Part shown: piece after piece, positions 32,493 to 44,410 of the stretch
Layout of the letters: the number at the start of each line of letters is the position of its first letter
How positions within the stretch are numbered: position 1 is the stretch's first letter
NCBI RefSeq assembly: GCF_900117395.1
Contig: NZ_FPEG01000003.1
Span: 744,001 to 808,000, forward strand
Reading direction: 5' to 3'
From: Agrococcus sp. Marseille-P2731
GTDB lineage: Bacteria > Actinomycetota > Actinomycetes > Actinomycetales > Microbacteriaceae
Length of the DNA stretch: 64,000 nt
Notes under the pieces: model-generated
The model's database searches: none
Told to the model about the DNA's origin: nothing
Seen by the model: only the letters and a program-made list of their open reading frames with translations
Program-made: the position numbers and the translations under genes

Positions 32493-32941
32493 CCGACACC
32501 CGACCGCTCGCGCTCGCGCTCGGCGGCCTGCTGCTCACCGCCGTCGCTGCGCCCGTCCTGCGGCATCGCCGCCCAGGCGCTGCCGACGACTTCCCGCTCT
32601 CGCACTACCCGATGTTCAGCGCGAAGCGGCGCCGGCACGGCCGCGTCGTGCACGTGGTCGTCGACGACGCCGACGGCTCGCACCCGCTCGGCTATCGGCG
32701 GCTCGGCACCGGCGGCTTCAACCAGGTGCGGCGGCAGCTCACGCGACGCGCAGCGACCCCGGAGGGCGCGGCCCGCCTCGCGAGCGAGGTGCTCGCCCGG
32801 CTCGAGCCGACGCGGCGAACCCCCATCGACCGCGTGCGCGTCGTGCGCTCGACCTTCGAGTTCGACCGCTTCTTCGCGGGCGACCGCGAGCCAAAGCGCC
32901 AGGTCACGCTCGGCGTCGCACAGCGATCGGATGCGTCGTGA
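32489..32941 (+). CDS. Unknown protein with SHYPMFS motif, HTTM partner
   Basis: This is a 150-aa protein with one N-terminal hydrophobic segment (about residues 7-24), then DDFPLSHYPMFSAKRR (about 34-49) and a basic, mostly helical domain ending FEFDRFFAGDREPKRQVTLG. I do not recognise a named family. ATGA and GTGA overlaps with both neighbours show that all three genes are translated together, so it is probably a subunit or partner of the membrane protein that follows, anchored by its single N-terminal helix. Confidence 0.7.
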   Translation: MTDTRPLALALGGLLLTAVAAPVLRHRRPGAADDFPLSHYPMFSAKRRRHGRVVHVVVDDADGSHPLGYRRLGTGGFNQVRRQLTRRAATPEGAARLASEVLARLEPTRRTPIDRVRVVRSTFEFDRFFAGDREPKRQVTLGVAQRSDAS

Positions 32942-33891
32942 GGGGCGATGCGGCCAAGCTCGCGACCGCGGTCGGCCGCGCCGCCCTCGACCGGGTGCTC
33001 GCACCCGCGCCGCCGGAGCGCCTCGCGGGCTCGCGCATCCTGCTGGGCGCCTACGCGGTGGGCTACCTTGCTCGACGCACCCGCATGCTCGCGCGCATCC
33101 ACCGCACGGATCCAGAGCTCTTCGCGCCCGTCGGGCCGTGCAAGCTGCTGCGCCGCCCACTGCCGCCGCGCGTCGCCGATGCGCTCGTGGTCGCCGAGAT
33201 CGCCGCCGGCGCCGCCTTCACGCTCGGCATCGCGCATCGCATCACGGGCCCCGTGCACGCGGGGCTGCTGCTGTGGACCCTCAGCTATCGCAACTCCTGG
33301 TCGATGGTCTTCCACAACGACAACGCGCTCGTGCTGCACACGATCGTCGCGGCCTGCGCGCCATCCGCCGACGCCTGGAGCGCAGACGCGCTCGCGCTCC
33401 GCATCCTCGGCAGGCCCGCCTCGTCGGCGCCGCACTGGCGCTACGGCTACCCGCCGCGCCTGATGTCTGCCGTGTCGGCCCTCGTGTACTGGCTGAGCGG
33501 CGTCGCCAAGGTCGAGGGGCCGCTCGGCTGGGGCTGGGCGACGGGCGACTCGATGCGCGGCCAGGTCGCCGCCGACGGACTGCGCAAGGAGGTGCTCGGC
33601 TCGAAGGCGTCGCCGCTCGGCGTGCGGCTCTACGGCTTCCGCCCGATCTGGACGGCGACCGCCGCGCCCTCGCTCGCGCTCGAGCTCATCGCCCCGCTCG
33701 CGCTCCTGCACCCCGTGACGGGGCGGCTCTGGGCGGTGGGCGCCTTCGGCATGCACTGGGGCATCAAGGCGCTGATGAACATCTCGTTCCGCTACCAGCT
33801 CTCGGGCGCGGCCTACGCGTCGTTCGTGCCGTGGGAGCGGCTGCCGCAGGTGGTGGGCGGCGCCCTCGCGGTGCTGCCGGGCCGCCGCTAG
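32938..33891 (+). CDS. HTTM-like multipass membrane protein (gamma-carboxylase-related)
   Basis: This is a 317-aa protein with about six hydrophobic segments. GSRILLGAYAVGYLARRT (about 29-46), WTLSYRNSWSMVFHNDNALVL (about 111-131) and the SGVAKVEGPLGWGWATGDSM loop (about 186-206) are characteristic of the HTTM group, distantly related to vitamin-K-dependent gamma-glutamyl carboxylase. The bacterial function is unknown. The GTG start overlaps the preceding stop. A strong hairpin follows (33898-33932). Confidence 0.75.
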   Translation: MRGDAAKLATAVGRAALDRVLAPAPPERLAGSRILLGAYAVGYLARRTRMLARIHRTDPELFAPVGPCKLLRRPLPPRVADALVVAEIAAGAAFTLGIAHRITGPVHAGLLLWTLSYRNSWSMVFHNDNALVLHTIVAACAPSADAWSADALALRILGRPASSAPHWRYGYPPRLMSAVSALVYWLSGVAKVEGPLGWGWATGDSMRGQVAADGLRKEVLGSKASPLGVRLYGFRPIWTATAAPSLALELIAPLALLHPVTGRLWAVGAFGMHWGIKALMNISFRYQLSGAAYASFVPWERLPQVVGGALAVLPGRR

Positions 33892-33897
33892 ACACGC

Positions 33898-33932
33898 GGG
33901 AGGGCGCGGGGCCTCTCGCCTCGCGCCCTCCC
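33898..33932. terminator. Bidirectional terminator hairpin between HTTM and DJ-1 genes
   Basis: GGGAGGGCGCG (33898-33908) and CGCGCCCTCCC (33922-33932) form an 11-bp stem with a 13-nt loop between two convergent genes, 6 nt after one stop and 21 nt from the other. No T-run. Confidence 0.8.
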
Positions 33933-33953
33933 GATGCGTCGGTCGCGCGCCGC

Positions 33954-34493
33954 TCAGGCGGGGTGCACGCCCTCCGCGAACTCCTCGAGGATCTTCGCGT
34001 TGAAGGCGGGCAGGTCGTCGGGCGTGCGGCTCGAGACCAGGCCGTTGTCGGTGGCGACCTCCTGGTCGACCCAGCTCGCGCCGGCGTTCTGCAGGTCGGT
34101 CTTGAGGCTCGGGTAGCTCGTGATCGTCCGCCCCTCGACGCCGCCGGCCTCGATCAGGATCCAGGCGCCGTGGCAGATCACGCCGATCGGCTTGCCCGCG
34201 TCGACGAAGCCCTTGACGAGCGCGACCGCGCCCTCGTCCATGCGCAGGTGATCGGCGTTGACGACGCCGCCCGGCAGCACCAGGGCATCGAACTCGGATG
34301 CGTCGACGTCGGCGGCCGTCGCGTCCACCGCCTGCGAGTGGCCGTTCTTGCCCTCGACAGCACCTGTCTTCGGTGCGACGAGCGTGGGCTGCGCGCCAGC
34401 GCCCTGCACTGCCTCCCAGGGACTCGTCAGCTCGGAGTCCTCGTAGCCGTCCGTGAGCACGAACGCGACCTTCTTGCCGGTGATGTCAGCCAT
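33954..34493 (-). CDS. DJ-1/PfpI family protein (general stress / deglycase type)
   Basis: This is a 179-aa protein. The nucleophile elbow is GVICHGAWIL (Cys107), the family glutamate is in DGYEDSELTSP (about residue 18) and the fold ends EFAEGVHPA. It belongs to the YhbO/PfpI-type class of stress proteins, reported to repair glycated proteins or act as chaperones; protease activity is doubtful. GGAGGA lies 7 nt before the ATG. It is convergent with the HTTM cassette and divergent from nrdH. Confidence 0.87.
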   Translation of the reverse strand: MADITGKKVAFVLTDGYEDSELTSPWEAVQGAGAQPTLVAPKTGAVEGKNGHSQAVDATAADVDASEFDALVLPGGVVNADHLRMDEGAVALVKGFVDAGKPIGVICHGAWILIEAGGVEGRTITSYPSLKTDLQNAGASWVDQEVATDNGLVSSRTPDDLPAFNAKILEEFAEGVHPA

Positions 34494-34780
34494 CTGCTTC
34501 CTCCTCCGTTTGGGGTACATCGGCACCGTACGCTCCCTCGCTGAGCGTCGCCTCACCGTCATCCGGCGTGTGGGTGGCCGGGTGCACAGTGGCTGCAGAG
34601 CCACCGGAGGTGCCGCCGTGACGATCGCGAATGACACGCGTGTAACTCGACTCCGGCGTGTCGCGAAGAGATTTCGATCCGACTGCACAGGTGTCAGCAT
34701 CCGCTCTCCACAGCAAGTTCCGCGTCGTTCCGCGGCGGGAATCACCAGCTGGGGAGAACTGTTGAAACAGGTGTGGAGAA
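34494..34780. other. Divergent intergenic region upstream of the nrd promoter
   Basis: No gene is supported. The DNA is less GC-rich than its surroundings (for example 34625-34750), fitting a regulatory region for the DJ-1 gene and nrdH. I could not pick a convincing promoter for the DJ-1 gene. Confidence 0.5.
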
Positions 34781-34828
34781 ACACACCATCTTGTGTCATC
34801 GCTCGGCGCCAGACCCCACATATAGTGG
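34781..34828 (+). promoter_or_regulatory. Tandem NrdR boxes of nrdHIEF
   Basis: Box 1 ACACACCATCTTGTGT (34781-34796) matches the NrdR consensus at about 13 of 16 positions. Box 2 ACCCCACATATAGTGG (34813-34828) matches at about 12 of 16 in reverse complement. Their centres are exactly 32 bp apart, three helical turns, as NrdR requires. Box 2 contains TATAGT, a good -10 box, so the repressor would cover the promoter. NrdR senses dATP/ATP. Confidence 0.82.
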
Positions 34829-34889
34829 GAGCCCGGCCAGCGCCGCTCCCCTGCTCACCACCACCACCCCTCCACGAAGGAAGGCCGAC

Positions 34890-35117
34890 ATGACTGTCAC
34901 CGTCTACTCCAAGCCCGCTTGCGTGCAGTGCACGATGACCACTCGTGCGCTCGACGCCCAGGGCATCGAGTACGAGATCTTCGACGTCACCGCAGACGAC
35001 AAGGCGCTGCAGACCGTCAAGGATCTGGGCTACATGCAGGCCCCCGTCGTGATCGCCGACGAGGCGCACTGGTCGGGCTTCCAGCCCGACCGCATCAAGG
35101 CCATCGTCGCGGCCTGA
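34890..35117 (+). CDS. nrdH: Glutaredoxin-like NrdH-redoxin
   Basis: This is a 75-aa thioredoxin-fold protein with the redox motif CVQC (Cys11, Cys14) and the C-terminal [10 protein letters not shown] typical of NrdH. It reduces the class Ib ribonucleotide reductase with electrons from thioredoxin reductase. AAGGAAGG is about 6 nt before the ATG. It is the first gene of nrdHIEF and lies 62 nt after the second NrdR box. Confidence 0.95.
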   Translation: MTVTVYSKPACVQCTMTTRALDAQGIEYEIFDVTADDKALQTVKDLGYMQAPVVIADEAHWSGFQPDRIKAIVAA

Positions 35118-35122
35118 TCGCC

Positions 35123-35535
35123 GTGACCTCGGCCGTGCTGGATGCAGCCGTGGTCGACCTGGTCTTCTTCTCGAGCGTCTCGGGCAACACCGCCCGCTTC
35201 GTGGAGAAGCTCGGCCGGCCGGCTGCGCGCATCCCCCTCTATGCCACGGAGCCGCCCCTCGAGCAGCGTGAGCCCTTCGTGCTCATCGTGCCGACCTACG
35301 GCGGCGGCGACGGCAAGGGCGCGGTGCCCAAGCAGGTCATCCGGTTCCTCAACGACGAGGAGAACCGCAAGCACCTGCGAGGCGTGATCTCCGCCGGCAA
35401 CACCAACTTCGGTGCGGGCTACGGGCTCGCGGGCGACATCATCGCCCGCAAGTGCGACGTGCCGCACCTCTACCGCTTCGAACTGTTCGGAACTCCTGAC
35501 GACGTGCGCGTCGTCAACGAAGGATTGGATGCACT

Positions 35536-35548
<13 letters not shown>
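35123..35548 (+). CDS. nrdI: NrdI flavodoxin-like protein
   Basis: This is a 141-aa protein with [18 protein letters not shown] (FMN phosphate loop, about residues 13-30), [17 protein letters not shown] and [15 protein letters not shown]. NrdI supplies superoxide or peroxide to build the manganese-tyrosyl radical of NrdF. The GTG at 35123 is 5 nt after nrdH; a GTG at 35135 would fit the family's usual start better. The gene overlaps nrdE by 13 nt. Confidence 0.93.
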
Positions 35549-38840
<3,292 letters not shown>

Positions 38841-38851
38841 TCCGGAAGCTC

Positions 38852-38888
38852 GAAGCGGCCTCGCACCATCGCGGTGCGGGGCCGCTTC
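38852..38888 (+). terminator. Terminator of nrdHIEF
   Basis: GAAGCGGCC-t-CGCACC (38852-38867) pairs with GGTGCG-g-GGCCGCTTC (38873-38888): 15 base pairs with one internal mismatch and a 5-nt loop, 12 nt after the nrdF stop. Confidence 0.88.
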
Positions 38889-38937
38889 GCTGCATGATGC
38901 GGCCGTGCGAGCGGTGCGGCTGCGAGACGATGGATGG

Positions 38938-39603
38938 ATGCGCACCAGAGCTCGACGCCTCGCCGGCGGCATCCTGCTGATCATGACGGCGCAGTACTTC
39001 GTCGCCGAGCTCGTCACCGCCGCAGCCTGGACCCGCGTCCCCTACAGCTTCGTCGCCAACTACATCTCTGACCTCGGCGTGCCCGAGTGCGAGACGCTCC
39101 CCGAGCGCATCGTGTGCTCACCCGCCCACGCGGTCATGAACACCGGCTTCGTGCTCCAGGGCGTGCTGCTCGTCGGAGCGACCTGGCTGCTGGCGCGCGA
39201 GCTGCCTCGCGGATGGCGCTGGATCGTCGGCATCCTCGGCCACGTCTTCGCCGTCGGGACGGCGATCGTCGGGCTCTTCCCCGGCTCGATCGCCGAGGAG
39301 CTCGGCGGCGACCCGGCGCGCAGCGCCATGCACGGCCTCGGAGCGCTGCTGGCGATCGGCGGCGGCGCGCTGCTCGTGACCGCGACGTCGATCGCGCTCG
39401 TGGCTGCGGGGCGGTGGCGCGTCGGCGCCATCATCGGCGCGCTGGCCGCCGCCGACTGGCTCGGCATCGTGCTGTTCCTCCAGCAGGACGCCGCGACGAT
39501 CGGTGCGACCGAGCGGCTCGCGGTCTGGCCCACCACGATCGCCTTCGTCGTGCTCGGCGTCTCGACGCTCGTGCTCCGCTCGCGCGACGAGTCCGTGGCC
39601 TGA
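38938..39603 (+). CDS. DUF998 membrane protein
   Basis: This is a 221-aa protein with about six hydrophobic segments. VPYSFVANYISDLGVPECE (about residues 32-50) and a later GLFPGS...HGLGALLAIGGG (about 117-145) are the DUF998 signature loops. Function unknown. I placed the start at ATG 38938; a GTG at 38905 in frame would add 11 residues. Two more members of this family lie at 42200 and 43306. Confidence 0.75.
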   Translation: MRTRARRLAGGILLIMTAQYFVAELVTAAAWTRVPYSFVANYISDLGVPECETLPERIVCSPAHAVMNTGFVLQGVLLVGATWLLARELPRGWRWIVGILGHVFAVGTAIVGLFPGSIAEELGGDPARSAMHGLGALLAIGGGALLVTATSIALVAAGRWRVGAIIGALAAADWLGIVLFLQQDAATIGATERLAVWPTTIAFVVLGVSTLVLRSRDESVA

Positions 39604-39607
39604 GCGA

Positions 39608-40816
39608 TCAGCCCCCGAGGATGTCGTGGGGGTCGGTGATGCGCACCTCTCGACGATCGGCGCGCATCCGCTCGACCGCCTCGAGCAGGAGCCGGCGGCC
39701 GACGTCGGTCGCCGAGGCGACGCGCGAGAGGTCGAGCACGAAGGACTCGCCGTCAGGCACCTCCTCGAGCTCCCGCAGCGCCACCTCGACGGCCGCGAAG
39801 TGCATCGTGCCCTGCAGCTGCACCTCGCGCAGGCCGTCGCCGTCCGCATCCGGCTCGACCACGCCGTAGAGCACGTGCGACGCCACCTCTGGCGCGTGCA
39901 TGAGGTGCAGGCCGAGGTCTGCCGACAGTGCCTCGAAGGCGCGCACGCCGCGCACGCTGTTGCCGATCTCGTCGAGCCGGGGCGAGAAGGCTCCGATGCC
40001 GGCCTGGCCCGGCAGCGCCCCGAGCACCCCGCCCGAGACGCCGCTCTTCGCCGGGATCCCGACCGTGCTCATCCACTGGCCGGAGGCGTCGTACATGCCG
40101 CAGGTCGCCATGACGCTCAGCACCTGCGTGCAGACCCACGTCGGCACCACCTGCTCGCCGGTCACCGGGTTGCGACCGCCCGCCGCGAGCGTCATCGCCA
40201 TGACGGCGAGGTCGCGCACGTCGACCAGCAGCGAGCACTGCCGGATGTAGCCCTCCACCGCGTGGTGCGGCTCGCCGTCGAGCTTCTCCCGCGCGTGCAC
40301 GAGATAGGCGAGCGCGAGGTTCCTGCTCGCCTCCGACTGCTCGGAGGCGAAGACCTCCTCGTCGACGTCGAGCTTCCGACCCGCGAAGGCCGAGAGCCCC
40401 TGCTGCACGCGCTTGTCGCGCTGCTTGCGGCTGATGCCCTCGTGGCCGATGAGGGCATGCGTCGTGATGGCGCCGATGTTGATCATCGGGTTGCGGGGTC
40501 TGCCGCTCTGCTCGAGCGAGATCTCGTTGAAGGAGTCGCCCGAGGGCTCGACGCCGACGTGCTCGAGCACGGTGTCGCGTCCGCGGTCCGCGAGCGCGAG
40601 CGCGTAGGCGAAGGGCTTCGAGATCGACTGGATCGAGAAGCGGTGCTCGGCGTCGCCCGTGCCGTAGACGGTGCCGTCGATCGTGCAGAGCCCGATGCCG
40701 AAGCGATCCGGATCGGCCTTCGCGAGCTCGGGGATCGTGCTGAGCACCTCACCGCCGTCGTCATCGGCGCATCGCTCGCGCAGCTCGTCCAGCAGGTCGG
40801 GGATCGGGTTGCGCAT
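39608..40816 (-). CDS. glsA: Glutaminase with C-terminal STAS-like domain (copy 1)
   Basis: This is a 402-aa protein. Residues 1 to about 305 are a serine-dependent glutaminase with the catalytic-type SISKPF (S-x-x-K), the NPMINIGAI and the MSTVGIPAKSGVSGG blocks. Residues about 325-400 (VQLQGTMHFAAVEVALREL ... FVLDLSRVASATDVGRRLLLEAV) resemble a STAS domain as in anti-sigma antagonists. It deamidates glutamine to glutamate and ammonia. TAGCCT lies 6 nt before the ATG (40828-40823), so the mRNA is probably leaderless. It is a tandem paralog of the next gene, which has its own promoter. Confidence 0.9.
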   Translation of the reverse strand: MRNPIPDLLDELRERCADDDGGEVLSTIPELAKADPDRFGIGLCTIDGTVYGTGDAEHRFSIQSISKPFAYALALADRGRDTVLEHVGVEPSGDSFNEISLEQSGRPRNPMINIGAITTHALIGHEGISRKQRDKRVQQGLSAFAGRKLDVDEEVFASEQSEASRNLALAYLVHAREKLDGEPHHAVEGYIRQCSLLVDVRDLAVMAMTLAAGGRNPVTGEQVVPTWVCTQVLSVMATCGMYDASGQWMSTVGIPAKSGVSGGVLGALPGQAGIGAFSPRLDEIGNSVRGVRAFEALSADLGLHLMHAPEVASHVLYGVVEPDADGDGLREVQLQGTMHFAAVEVALRELEEVPDGESFVLDLSRVASATDVGRRLLLEAVERMRADRREVRITDPHDILGG

Positions 40817-40874
40817 GGGGCGAGGCTAGCGAGCGGCGCTGATGGTGGACCGGTGGGGCCCGGCGCTGCGCCGC

Positions 40875-42089
40875 TCAGTCGTCGAGCACGCCGTCCGGAT
40901 CGTCGACGCGCACCGCGTGGCCGTCGCGCTCCAGCCGCCGCACGCCCTCGCGCAGCATCAGCCTGCCCACCGCGTTCGCAGAGCTCACGCGCGAGAGGTC
41001 GAGCACGATCGGCTCGTCGCCCTCGGGGATCCGCTCCAGCTCGCGGAGCGCGACCTCGGCCGCCGCGAAGTGCATGACGCCCTGCAGCTTCACCTCGCGC
41101 ATCCGATCGCCGTCGTCGTCAGGGTCGACCACGCCGTAGAGCACGTGCGAGGCGACCTCCGGGGTCTGCATCAGGTGCAGGCCCATGTCGCTCGACAGCC
41201 GCTCGCAGGCGCGAACGCCGCGCACGCTGTTGCCGAAGCGATCGAGGCGCGGCGAGAAGGTGCCGATGCCCACCTGCCCGGGCAGCGAGGCGAGCACGCC
41301 GCCCGAGACGCCGCTCTTCGCCGGCATGCCGACGTGGCTCATCCAGTCGCCGGCCGCGTCGTACATGCCGCAGGTCGCCATCACGCTCAGCACCTGCCGG
41401 CACACCCACGCCGGCACCACCTGCTCGCCGGTGACGGGGTTTCGGCCGCCCGCCGCGAGCGTCATCGCCATCACCGCCAGGTCGCGCACGTCGACGACGA
41501 GCGAGCACTGTGCCGTGTAGCCATCGACGGCATCGCCCGGCGCGTCCTCGAGCTTGCCGCGAGCCCGCACGAGGTACGCGAGCGCCATGTTGCGGTCGGA
41601 GGTGGCGCGCTCGGAGGCGTAGACCTGCTGGTCGACCTCGAGCTGCCGGCCCGCGAAGGCCGAGAGCCCCTCGATCACGCGGGCCGTGCTCTCCTCGGCC
41701 GTCGCATCCGGCGGCCCGGTCAGCGCATGGGTGGTGATCGCGCCGATGTTGATCATGGGGTTGCGCGGCCGGCCGTTGTCCTCGAGCGAGATCTCGTTGA
41801 ACGCGTCGCCCGAGGGCTCGACGCCCACGTGCTCGAGCACGGCCTCGAGCCCGCGATCCGCGAGCGCCAGCGCGTAGGCGAAGGGCTTCGACATCGACTG
41901 GATGGTGAAGCGATGCTCGGCGTCGCCCGCCGCGTAGACGGTGCCGTCGATCGTGCAGAGCGCGACCGCGAAGCGATCGGGATCGACGGCTGCGAGCTCG
42001 GGGATGTACGTCGCGACCTCGCCCTCGTCGCCGTCGTCGATGCAGGAGCGGAGGACCGCCCCGAGGTAGTCGGTCACGGGTGAGCGCAT
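40875..42089 (-). CDS. glsA: Glutaminase with C-terminal STAS-like domain (copy 2)
   Basis: This is a 404-aa protein with the same architecture as the neighbour at 39608: glutaminase domain (FTIQSMSKPF, NPMINIGAI, MPAKSGVSGG) plus STAS-like C-terminus (VKLQGVMHFAAAEVALREL ... VLDLSRVSSANAVGRLML). Long stretches are identical between the two, so this is a tandem duplication with divergence. Its own TAGCCT box lies 6 nt upstream (42101-42096), again a leaderless start. It is divergent from the DUF998 pair. Confidence 0.9.
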   Translation of the reverse strand: MRSPVTDYLGAVLRSCIDDGDEGEVATYIPELAAVDPDRFAVALCTIDGTVYAAGDAEHRFTIQSMSKPFAYALALADRGLEAVLEHVGVEPSGDAFNEISLEDNGRPRNPMINIGAITTHALTGPPDATAEESTARVIEGLSAFAGRQLEVDQQVYASERATSDRNMALAYLVRARGKLEDAPGDAVDGYTAQCSLVVDVRDLAVMAMTLAAGGRNPVTGEQVVPAWVCRQVLSVMATCGMYDAAGDWMSHVGMPAKSGVSGGVLASLPGQVGIGTFSPRLDRFGNSVRGVRACERLSSDMGLHLMQTPEVASHVLYGVVDPDDDGDRMREVKLQGVMHFAAAEVALRELERIPEGDEPIVLDLSRVSSANAVGRLMLREGVRRLERDGHAVRVDDPDGVLDD

Positions 42090-42199
42090 GCGCCGAGGCT
42101 ATCGACCGGCCAGCGCTGGCCGGCTGACCGCCCACAGCCGTCGGCGCCGCTGTGCACGGCGCGGGGCGCGCGTCAGCCCCGCGTGGTTGCATCGGATGC

Positions 42200-43309
42200 G
42201 TGCAGTCACCCGAGCAAGCAGCGTCGCGCGCCGCCGCCGCCCGCCGCGAGTCGCGCGCGACCGCCGCGGCCTGGGCAGCGTTCGGCGTGGGCCTCGCGCT
42301 CGGCCTCATCGTCCTCGCCGGCGCCCCGCGCCCCATCAGCGGTGACTTCGGATCCCCGACCGTCACGCATCCGGCCGCCGGCATCGCCGCGATCGTCGCC
42401 GCGAGCGCCTTCGTGCTGAGCACCCTCCTGCACCGCCGCCGCGAGACCGCGCCGATGCCCAGCTGGCAGCGCGCCGTCTCGCACGCCTCCACGGCCGCCC
42501 TCACGCTCGCCCTCGCAGCGGTCAGCGCCATCGGCGTCCTCACCGGCGGTGAGATCCTCGCACTCGGGCTGCAGGGGCTCGAGGCGCCCGCGATCGGTGG
42601 CGCGCTGCTCACCGGCATCGCGAGCGCCGCGGCCGGTTGGCTGGCGTTCCAGGCGGGCGTCGAGCTGCGCACGCACGACCTCGCCGCCCTGCTGTTCTGC
42701 TACCTCACCATCGGGGTGGTCTTCGCCATGATCACTGCCGCAGACCCGCGCTGGTGGGAGCGGCACTTCTCCGACCTCGGCACCGGCGAGGGCGGCTGGG
42801 CGTTCAACGGCACCGTCATCGTCGCCGGCCTGCTGGTCGCGACCATCGGCTCCTACCTCGGCCGCGACCTGCACCGCTGGCTCGGCGACGCCGCGCTCGG
42901 CCGCATCGCGGCGGTGGTGGTGCTGTTCGCCCTCACCGGGGCGTGCCTCGCAGCCGTCGGCCTGCTGCCGGTCACCGACGCCCGACTGGCGCACAATGTC
43001 GCAGCCTTCGGCACCCTCGGCCTGTTCGGCGTGACGGCTGTCGTCGTGACGCTCGTCATGCCCGGGCCGCCGCGCGCGATGCTCCTCACCACCGTGGCCG
43101 CCGTCGTCGCGCTCGTGGTCGCCCTGCTGCTGTGGCGACCATTCGACGTCTACAGCGCCGCCGGGCTCGAGGCGGTCGCGGTCGGCATCCTCTTCGTCTG
43201 GATGACCGCGCTCGTGCGCACCGTGGCCGCTGGCGCGCCCGACGGATCCCGCCCCTCGGCGCAGCCGTCGCTGCTGCGAGGCGCGAACGTGGTTCGATCA
43301 GCAGCATGA
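42200..43309 (+). CDS. DUF998-like multipass membrane protein
   Basis: This is a 369-aa protein with about ten hydrophobic segments. The loop ADPRWWERHFSDLGTGEGGWAFNGTVIVAG (about residues 190-219) is the conserved region shared with the next gene (NEEWWEVHFSELGADGGISGFAFNMTL). Function unknown. The GTG at 42200 starts QSPEQAASRAAA; TTGCAT lies 7 nt upstream. The stop overlaps the start of the next gene (ATGA). Confidence 0.72.
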   Translation: MQSPEQAASRAAAARRESRATAAAWAAFGVGLALGLIVLAGAPRPISGDFGSPTVTHPAAGIAAIVAASAFVLSTLLHRRRETAPMPSWQRAVSHASTAALTLALAAVSAIGVLTGGEILALGLQGLEAPAIGGALLTGIASAAAGWLAFQAGVELRTHDLAALLFCYLTIGVVFAMITAADPRWWERHFSDLGTGEGGWAFNGTVIVAGLLVATIGSYLGRDLHRWLGDAALGRIAAVVVLFALTGACLAAVGLLPVTDARLAHNVAAFGTLGLFGVTAVVVTLVMPGPPRAMLLTTVAAVVALVVALLLWRPFDVYSAAGLEAVAVGILFVWMTALVRTVAAGAPDGSRPSAQPSLLRGANVVRSAA

Positions 43310-44410
43310 CCGATCTCGTCACCCGGATCCGCGATGCGATCGATGCGCTCGCGCACCCCTCGGGCGGCGAGGGAAGCAGCGCCCGCGCACGCCTCGAGCT
43401 GCGCGCCGTGCTCAGCGCCGGCGCGACCGGTGCCATCGCCCTCGTGATCGCGCTCGTCGTCCTCCGCGGCGACACGCACCCCCTCGCCGGCGACGACTCG
43501 GTCGCCAGGGTCGCCGCTTTCACCACGGGCGGTGCAGCAGCCGCGTCATTCGCGCTCGCCCAGCTGCACTCCACGCACCGGCTGCCGACGCTGACCGAGC
43601 ACCTGCAGCGCACCACGCGTGCCTGCGCGATGCTCGCGATCGCGCTCGTCACCTTCGGGCTCGGCTACCTGGCCGCTTACTCCGCCGGCGAGGTGTTCCA
43701 GGCCGGCTTCGTCGGGCTCGAGCTCGACGCCCTCGGCGGAGCGCTCGCCTGCGCCATCGCCGCTGGCGCGGCGGCCTACCTCGCCCATCCGCTGGGCGAC
43801 GACATCTCGACGCGCACCCTCGGCATCCTCATGCCCACCTTCCTGGTGGTGGGGGTGCTCTTCTCGATGCTCACCGCATCCAACGAGGAGTGGTGGGAGG
43901 TGCACTTCTCAGAGCTGGGCGCCGACGGCGGCATCTCGGGCTTCGCCTTCAACATGACGCTCGGGCTCTCGGGGGTGCTCGTCGCGACGTTGGGCGGCTG
44001 CGTGCGCGCCGACCTCGATCGCATCACCGGGCGCGGCGAGCGGGGCGGCGCGGAGTGGGTCGGTCGACTGCTCGCGCTGATCGGTGCGTGCATGGTGCTC
44101 ACGGGCATCGTGCGCGTCGACATCGCGCAGTGGCTCCACATCGGCTTCGCCGCCAGCATGGTCGTGATCTTCCTCGTGCTGTGCGTCGGGCTGCCTCGTC
44201 GCGCTCGTGCTCTGGGTGCCCCTCGGCTACTACAACTTCACGGGCTTCGAGTTCGCGGCCTGCGGCATCATCTTCATCTGGCTCATCGTCTTCGTGCGCG
44301 CGCTCGACGCCGCGACCGCCGATCGCGACGCGAGCGATGCGGCCGCATCTGCTCGCGACGGTGCGTCGAGGTCGACATCACAGGCGCGAGGCGGCAAGGT
44401 GGTCGCATGA
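43306..44410 (+). pseudogene. DUF998-like membrane protein with apparent +1 frameshift near 44188
   Basis: The reading frame from ATG 43306 gives a clear paralog of the preceding gene up to MVVIFLVLCVG near 44187. After that the frame turns into Arg/His-rich nonsense, while the next frame carries the expected ending LVALVLWVPLGYYNFTGFEF and runs to a stop at 44410 that overlaps the next gene by ATGA. One extra G in the GGG at 44188-44190 would restore a 367-aa protein. It is either a real mutation or a sequencing error; the protein ends, spacing and paralogy all favour a recently intact gene. Confidence 0.75.
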
